Source: Verrucomicrobiaceae bacterium (GTDB lineage: Bacteria > Verrucomicrobiota > Verrucomicrobiia > Verrucomicrobiales > Verrucomicrobiaceae). Taken from it: a DNA stretch of 64,000 nucleotides. The notes beneath the pieces are model-generated. The model made no database searches. It was given only the letters and a program-made list of their open reading frames with translations, and had not been told where the DNA came from. The translations under genes were made by a program, and so were the position numbers. How positions within the stretch are numbered: the first letter of the stretch is position 1; each line of letters starts with the position of its first letter. The DNA is taken from assembly GCA_016713245.1 (NCBI GenBank), contig JADJPM010000004.1, forward strand, positions 310,001-374,000, in the 5' to 3' direction. Positions 60,601-64,000 of this stretch are shown piece after piece.

Positions 60601-61378
60601 CAAATCGGAATGCTTCGATCCCTTCCCATTCCCGGTGTGCGGCGAAGCGGAGAAGGAGCGCATCCGGGCCCTCGCGGAGGAGCTGGACGCGCACCGCAAG
60701 CGCGTGCAGGCCCAGCATCCCGGCCTCACCCTTACCGGGATGTACAACGTCCTTGAGAAGCTGCGCTCGTTCGTAGTTCGGCCTTCAGGCCGTGCCTTGG
60801 AAGCTCCCGACGGGCTAAAGCCCGAACTACCAACACAGAACGGGCTGAAGCCCGAACTACAAACCCTCACCGACAAAGAGCGCCTCATCCACGACCAAGG
60901 CCTCGTCTCCCTCCTCCAGCAGCTCCACGACGACCTCGACGCCGCCGTCTTCGCCGCCTACGGCTGGCCCGCCACCCTCACCGACGCCGAAATCCTCGAA
61001 CGCCTCGTCCACCTCAACGCCCAACGCGCCGACGAAGAAAAACGCGGCATCATCCACTGGCTGCGGCCCGACTACCAAAACGCCGGGCAAAGGGCAAAGA
61101 GCGAAGAGTCCCCTGAACTGCCGCTCAAGCCCAAGAAGGGCACGAAGGCCGCCAAATCAGAAATCAGGAATCCAAAATCCAAAATTCCTTGGCCCAAAAC
61201 CCTCGCCGACCGCATCCGCGCCGTCGAAGCCGCCCTGCACGCCGCCGGAGCCCCCGTCACCGCCGCCGACCTCTCCAAACACTTCACCTCCACCAAACCC
61301 GCCGCCCTCCAAGAAATCCTCGAATCCCTCGCCGCACTGGGAAGAGCGCGTGTGGATGGGGAGAGGTTTGCGGTGTGA
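57620..61378 (+). CDS. MmeI-like type IIG restriction-modification enzyme
   Basis: 1252 residues from MVSTLPATPEAF. The nuclease domain keeps the MmeI spacing D-X9-E-X-K: D69, E79, K81 in FIDLYRRGHFVFESKQF. A helical spacer leads to the adenine methyltransferase: motif I LDPACGCGNFLY (about 462) and motif IV NPPF at 626-629. A target-recognition domain follows, and a wing-like C-terminus (APVTAADLSKHFTSTKPAAL). One protein should cut and methylate. It stands alone. REP-like palindromes lie inside at residues about 672-692, 721-736 and 1051-1083, all in frame; a DNA stretch encoding SEIRNPKSKIP near 1180 may be another. Whether the enzyme is active with these is open. Confidence 0.88.
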   Translation: MVSTLPATPEAFIDHWTRAEANERANSQAFLLGLAHLLGVPAPSNSHADGYSFEYPVKVPGGSSTNFIDLYRRGHFVFESKQFAARREELSALEAAAVQAGAIAAAAKKSGPVRDTGAWSDAMIRAKGQAERYVRSLPAEEPNPPFILVGDIGHSIEVYADFTQAGKAYLPFPDPRSFRIPLKDLAREDVRERLRLIWTQPAALDPAKVSADVTREIAGYLAELAKSFEAGGHEPEVTAQFLTRCLFCMFAEDVGLLPDRAFTELLASIPESGEGFAPMLGTLFQEMDTGTGFSVILRKKLLRFNGGLFKDHTVLPVNALQLALLKQAAKTNWRNVEPAIFGTLLERALNPADRHALGAHFTPRAYVERLVLPTVIEPLREEWDAVRAAAITHANRSSLRLENAAAFEEASSAKMKAGEIEAAKIDFKKATDEKRGAEADLKKAQQEILTYHDRLCRLRVLDPACGCGNFLYVSLQQLKILEGEVLDFAAQFGEDMKLELDTHTVDPHQFLGIELNPRAASIAELVLWIGYLQWHFKIHGQRTPSEPILRAFKNIENRDAVLAYDGDPVPAKDEAGNVITVWDRRSKKIDTVTNREVPDETKRVPLLTYTNPRPAEWPEADYIVGNPPFIGASKMREDLGDGYAETLRETYPEIPESADLVLYWWHKAAQYVRSSGFSPSEDSARPEGRTTSKRFGLITTNSLRQTFARRIVEAHLKPKETDLPSPPKEGLGKPLSLLFAIPDHPWVDTEDGAAVRIAMTVGAAGQHEGTLSEVIDEIPHEDGSAEVSLSTQRGKISADLSVGTDVTSAVTLRSNERLAYRGMQLIGAGFIVEPQVAASLGLGVPAEVEKVIRPYRNGRDLMDAPRGVLAIDLFGLTEQEARANYPTVFQHVLTHVKPERDANNRESYRRNWWIHGEPRKDLRPALSGLGRYIATVETAKHRIFQFLSPEVLPDNKLVVIALDDAFHIGVLSSRIHVAWALGQGAMLEDRPVYPKSECFDPFPFPVCGEAEKERIRALAEELDAHRKRVQAQHPGLTLTGMYNVLEKLRSFVVRPSGRALEAPDGLKPELPTQNGLKPELQTLTDKERLIHDQGLVSLLQQLHDDLDAAVFAAYGWPATLTDAEILERLVHLNAQRADEEKRGIIHWLRPDYQNAGQRAKSEESPELPLKPKKGTKAAKSEIRNPKSKIPWPKTLADRIRAVEAALHAAGAPVTAADLSKHFTSTKPAALQEILESLAALGRARVDGERFAV
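59637..59685. repeat. In-frame REP-like pair inside the MmeI-like gene (site 1)
   Basis: GTAG 59637-59640, hairpin CGGGCTTCAGCCCG 59643-59656, spacer, hairpin CGGCCTGAAGGCCG 59672-59685. It encodes about RSSGFSPSEDSARPEGRTTS. The frame avoids the TAG of the head. Confidence 0.85.
59782..59825. repeat. Two perfect palindromes inside the MmeI-like gene (site 2)
   Basis: GGACTTGCCAAGTCC (59782-59796) and the 23-bp palindrome from 59803 to 59825 (arms AGAGGGGCTTG/CAAGCCCCTCT around one G). No GTAG head, so a different family. In frame, encoding about TDLPSPPKEGLGKPLS. Confidence 0.75.
60773..60860. repeat. In-frame REP-like triplet inside the MmeI-like gene (site 3)
   Basis: GTAG 60773-60776 with hairpin CGGCCTTCAGGCCG (60779-60792); then two inverted elements, CGGGCTAAAGCCCG (60811-60824) with CTAC at 60827-60830 and CGGGCTGAAGCCCG (60841-60854) with CTAC at 60857-60860. 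Same family as site 1. Confidence 0.85.
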
Positions 61379-61447
61379 TTAAGATAAGACCCGGACGGGG
61401 CATGTAGTTTCCTCTCGCAAAAACAAAAATCGAGTCATGACTGACAT

Positions 61448-62335
61448 ATGATCGCCTCCATTAGAACTATCCCCCATTTGTATTGGTCACGGCTTTTCCG
61501 GGCGAGTGTCCTCATTGGCATATATCTGGCAGGGGGCATCGGAGCTTCAGCGCAAATCGCCTACGGGCAGAATGTCATCGTGAACGGAAGCGGTGAATCC
61601 GAACTCGGATCCTCAGATGGCAATGCGATGATCGCTCCTTCAGGCTGGGTGCGCACGGGGAATGCCAATCTGCTTCAATATGGTGCCCCGGAGTTTCCCA
61701 CTTCAAGTAGTCCGGGGCCGCGTGAACGCGGGGCCAGTTTTTTTGCTGGAGGTCCGAGTAACTCGAATTCGTCATTCAGCCAGACACATAACATTTCATC
61801 CTTGAGCACGTCGATCGACGCGGCTCAGGTTGGCTTTACGATCTCCGGTTATTTCGGGGGCTGGGATTCCCAGAGTGACAATGCCACGATGTTTGTTGAG
61901 TTTTTTGATAACGCCTCGATCTCACTCGGAAGTTTTGCCATAGGCACGGTCACAGCGGCAGAGCGTGGAAACAGTCGCGCGCTTTTGTTCCGAACGCTCA
62001 ACGGAACCGTGCCAGCGGCAGCGAGGCAGGCACGGGTCACAATGTCGTTCCAACGTTTCAACGGCAGTTATAATGATGGGTACGCAGACGACATTAAGTT
62101 GTGGTTTTACAACCTGAATCCTGCAAACCAAATGACCGCCGAGATATTTCCCGCCGTCGAGGTCCAATGGTCATCGGTGCCGGGCGTCTCCTATCAGGTC
62201 CAATGGTCGCCCGACATGTCTCAATGGACCAATCTCGGCGAGCTTGTCGTCGCCAGCGCAGCCTCGACGCGCTTTTTTGACCGCACCTCAGGCGCTGAGC
62301 GGAGATTTTACAAAGTTGTTCGAATCACTCCGTAG
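61448..62335 (+). CDS. Secreted beta-rich protein of unknown function
   Basis: 295 residues. A signal peptide (VLIGIYLAGGIGASAQ) is followed by NVIVNGSGESELGSSDG and ISGYFGGWDSQSDNATMFVE, typical of jelly-roll carbohydrate-binding or extracellular matrix proteins. The end reads VEVQWSSVPGVSYQVQWSPD, then MSQWTNLGE and RRFYKVVRITP: a short fibronectin-like repeat often found at the C-terminus of secreted Verrucomicrobial proteins. No PEP-CTERM. The first gene after the MmeI-like enzyme, and not obviously related to it. Confidence 0.62.
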   Translation: MIASIRTIPHLYWSRLFRASVLIGIYLAGGIGASAQIAYGQNVIVNGSGESELGSSDGNAMIAPSGWVRTGNANLLQYGAPEFPTSSSPGPRERGASFFAGGPSNSNSSFSQTHNISSLSTSIDAAQVGFTISGYFGGWDSQSDNATMFVEFFDNASISLGSFAIGTVTAAERGNSRALLFRTLNGTVPAAARQARVTMSFQRFNGSYNDGYADDIKLWFYNLNPANQMTAEIFPAVEVQWSSVPGVSYQVQWSPDMSQWTNLGELVVASAASTRFFDRTSGAERRFYKVVRITP

Positions 62336-62666
62336 CGGTGCAAGGAAAGGAAGTGCACACGGAATCCTTTGCCAGGCCTGAGTGAAACAAACCGCCAGTA
62401 GCAAAACATCAAAGTAGCCTCCACTGCAGCCGCCAGACGCACCGCGATCGCAAGCACGACACTCTGCGCTGCACCGGCTGCGGCAAGGCCCGCCTCAAGA
62501 ACACCGGCTACCTCGAAGCCAAACGCTGCCCCAAGTGCCGCCAAGGCATCTTCCACGGCGAGATGACCGCGATTTCGTAGAGGGAGGGCCGGAGTTGCAA
62601 AATCGTGTTTCAAACATCAGAACAACCTCAGCGTGACAGAGGCGAGGAGGGTGTGGAGATTTCCGC
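62336..62666. other. Gap with a zinc-ribbon remnant
   Basis: 331 bp without a whole gene. The only coding-like text is the zinc-ribbon remnant at 62421-62580; the rest shows nothing I can identify. Confidence 0.4.
62421..62580 (+). pseudogene. Remnant of a zinc-ribbon protein
   Basis: An open stretch without a start codon (a TGA lies upstream in frame) encoding CSRQTHRDRKHDTLRCTGCG, then KARLKNTGYLEAKRCPKCRQ and a stop at 62578-62580. CxxC pairs at CTGC and CPKC make a zinc ribbon. The 5' end is missing. Confidence 0.4.
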
Positions 62667-63098
62667 ATGGCACGCCGCAATGAATCCATCGGTTATATCC
62701 TTGTTCATGACTGTCCCTGGTGGGGCGGTGTCATCGTGGCGGGGATTGTTTACTCCTTCATGCGCTGGGTGGCACCGCACTGCTTCACGGAGAACATGAT
62801 CGTTGGCCCGATGTGCAAAGCGATGCCCGGCCTCGCCTGGATGGGAGGCTCGTTTTTTCTCGCGTTGGCCGGATTGGCGGCGCTGCGCCAGAGCTTGGAA
62901 GCACTTGGCCGCCGCAAAAGGACCCCGCGCCTAGAACCTGCGCCAGCGCTGCCTATCTTGGCTTCGCAAGTTCCTGCCTGTCCAACTTGCGATGCTCCGA
63001 TGGTCGAACGCACCGCCAAACGCGGAGCCAATGCGGGGAACCGTTTCTGGGGCTGCTCGCACTATCCTCAATGCACAGGCATTCGGCCCTGTTATTGA
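62667..63098 (+). CDS. Membrane protein with C-terminal topoisomerase-type C4 zinc finger
   Basis: 143 residues. Two hydrophobic helices (GGVIVAGIVYSFMRWV and LAWMGGSFFLALAGLAALRQ) precede a basic linker (GRRKRTPRLE). The C-terminal domain is a zf-C4_Topoisom finger: CPTCDAPMVERTAKRGANAG, NRFWGCSHYPQC. These fingers bind single-stranded DNA or RNA; the membrane pairing recalls small restriction-linked or stress proteins. The function is not known. Close to the MmeI-like gene but separated by another gene. Confidence 0.72.
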   Translation: MARRNESIGYILVHDCPWWGGVIVAGIVYSFMRWVAPHCFTENMIVGPMCKAMPGLAWMGGSFFLALAGLAALRQSLEALGRRKRTPRLEPAPALPILASQVPACPTCDAPMVERTAKRGANAGNRFWGCSHYPQCTGIRPCY

Positions 63099-63171
63099 AG
63101 CAAACAGGTTGAAAATACGCCGGAGGATTTGCAGGCGTTTTGGCTACCTGTCTCGCCTCCTTCTCAACCGG

Positions 63172-63195
63172 ACCGCGAGCGGAGTCGCGGACTAC
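63172..63195 (-). repeat. GTAG-headed REP-like hairpin, CCGCGA family, copy 3
   Basis: Reverse complement of 56492-56516: minus-strand GTAG at 63195-63192 and the CCGCGA/TCGCGG stem. Confidence 0.8.
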
Positions 63196-63233
63196 TTCAC
63201 CCTGAACAGGGACGTTGAGTCGGAGTAGGTTCG

Positions 63234-63264
63234 ACCTGGAACTTGAAACTTGAAACTTGAAACC
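63234..63264. repeat. Dispersed TTTCAAGTTT-type repeat, third site
   Basis: Consists of CTGGAACTTGAAACTTGAAA and a short extension; the same word set as at 12215-12294 and 16962-17079, but a single arm. Confidence 0.6.
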
Positions 63265-63327
63265 GGGAGTCGGACTCGGAGGCACGCTGAAGCGTGAACA
63301 ACGTACGACTGACCACTGCGGCACTCC

Positions 63328-64000
63328 TCACAGCGGTCGCTCGTAGATGCGCTGGAAGGTGTTTTCGCGGTTCATCGGATCGATGATGGTGATGCCGTCG
63401 TCGCCGAAGCGGGCCGTCACGGGCGCTCCTTTGCCTTCGGACATGTATTGGAAGTTCAAATCACGCACTTTGGCGGCGGCATCGACGATGGCGCAGGTGA
63501 TGCGGGCTTCCTCGGCGGTCGGGTAGAGGTGGGCGACGGCATCGCGGGTGGCACCGGCGAATTTGACGTCGCAGATGGCGACGAGGGCCACGGTGAGGCT
63601 GTCCACGCCGTAGCCGATGTAGGCCTTGGTGCCATCGGCACGCAGCACATCGCGGGTGAAGTGGTTGTTGCTGGTGCGGGAGCCGCCACCGGCATTCCAC
63701 CATCGGAAGCCGCGGTATTGCTGATCGCTCTCGACCTTGCCATCGGCGCCGACGATTTCGTGGCCCTGGTTCACGGGGCCTTCGAAGTCGGCGGGGGTGA
63801 TCCAGTTGTTGTGGAAGTTGATGCTCATGCCGTTGTCGAAATCGACGCGGACTTGCACGGCGTCGTAGGCGTTGATGCCATCGCGGATGAGGCGCTTCTT
63901 CTGGCCGACGGCGGTGAGGCTGACGGGCTTCGATTTGTAGTAGCTGAAGATGAGATCGGTCCAGTGTGGGCCGACGTAGCTGAAGGGATCGCTGCTTTCG
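63328..64000 (-). CDS. Gfo/Idh/MocA-family oxidoreductase, C-terminal part (runs off the window)
   Basis: The frame is open from the right edge to a stop at 63328: 224 residues of the C-terminal alpha/beta domain, without the N-terminal Rossmann half. Text such as DPFSYVGPHWTDLIFSYYKS and INFHNNWITPADFEGPVNQG fits the substrate-binding domain of Gfo/Idh/MocA proteins. No second gene lies between the repeats and this stop. The start is outside the window. Confidence 0.75.
   Translation of the reverse strand, partial: ESSDPFSYVGPHWTDLIFSYYKSKPVSLTAVGQKKRLIRDGINAYDAVQVRVDFDNGMSINFHNNWITPADFEGPVNQGHEIVGADGKVESDQQYRGFRWWNAGGGSRTSNNHFTRDVLRADGTKAYIGYGVDSLTVALVAICDVKFAGATRDAVAHLYPTAEEARITCAIVDAAAKVRDLNFQYMSEGKGAPVTARFGDDGITIIDPMNRENTFQRIYERPL

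Larger units (their letters stand above)
63099..63327. other. Gap with two dispersed repeats
   Basis: Contains the minus-strand REP-like hairpin at 63172-63195 and a TTTCAAG-type repeat at 63234-63264. No gene. Confidence 0.6.

Overview
The window (64 kb, GC-rich, dense) looks like a chromosome segment of a Verrucomicrobiota bacterium, probably Verrucomicrobiales close to Prosthecobacter/Verrucomicrobium. This is inferred from family content rather than a marker gene: a DUF1501 protein, DUF1080 and DUF4838 proteins, FAD-dependent oxidoreductases of the PF12831 type with a golvesin-like tail, LamG proteins with PEP-CTERM signals, many Sec- or Tat-exported enzymes, and ECF sigma factors with C-terminal membrane extensions. 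No rRNA, tRNA, transposase, prophage or CRISPR array was found.

Layout. 0-10 kb: the tail of an unknown gene, a membrane-tethered sigma factor, a secreted esterase divergent from a TolC/NodT-type outer membrane lipoprotein, a WecA-like glycosyl-1-phosphate transferase followed by an O-antigen-ligase/TPR protein, and an orphan NtrC-type regulator that lacks the sigma-54 contact loop. 10-15 kb: a LamG protein cut from its PEP-CTERM anchor by a stop codon, then a redox/transport cluster (HdrA-like Cys protein, double-cluster ferredoxin, ModB-like permease, ModC-like ATPase) facing a membrane-anchored unknown. 15-43.6 kb: a glycan-processing region of mostly exported proteins: two FAD oxidoreductases, LamG protein, SGNH-like esterase, GH99-like protein, GH16-GH39 fusion, esterases, a tight operon from a pyruvyltransferase-like protein to an alpha/alpha-barrel-like protein, a sialidase, a frameshifted GH50/GH42-like enzyme, an M14 peptidase, a DUF4838 protein and a PQQ propeller with EF-hands. 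An ECF sigma/small membrane protein/signal peptidase operon sits inside this region. 43.6-47.5 kb: housekeeping genes (murA, smpB, rpoZ, a Gfo/Idh oxidoreductase, a dCMP deaminase). 47.5-53.8 kb: an AT-richer exopolysaccharide export locus (beta-barrel, Wza-like, Wzc-like tyrosine kinase) and an EF-hand protein. 53.9-56.3 kb: DUF1501 and Mrp. 56.3-64 kb: a repeat-rich spacer, a very large MmeI-like type IIG restriction-modification enzyme carrying in-frame palindromic insertions, two small exported or membrane proteins and a partial oxidoreductase.

The most unusual signal is a set of REP-like elements: a GTAG tetranucleotide followed by a hairpin, in several sequence families. Some lie within the restriction-modification gene without breaking its frame. 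In one intergenic gap an inverted pair supplies the TAG stop codons of both convergent genes. GTAG-headed hairpins are the hallmark of elements mobilised by RAYT (TnpA-REP) transposases; no such gene is in this window.

The WecA-like enzyme and ligase at 4-8 kb and the export machinery at 48-53 kb could belong to one surface-polysaccharide pathway, but they are 40 kb apart and this link is inference.
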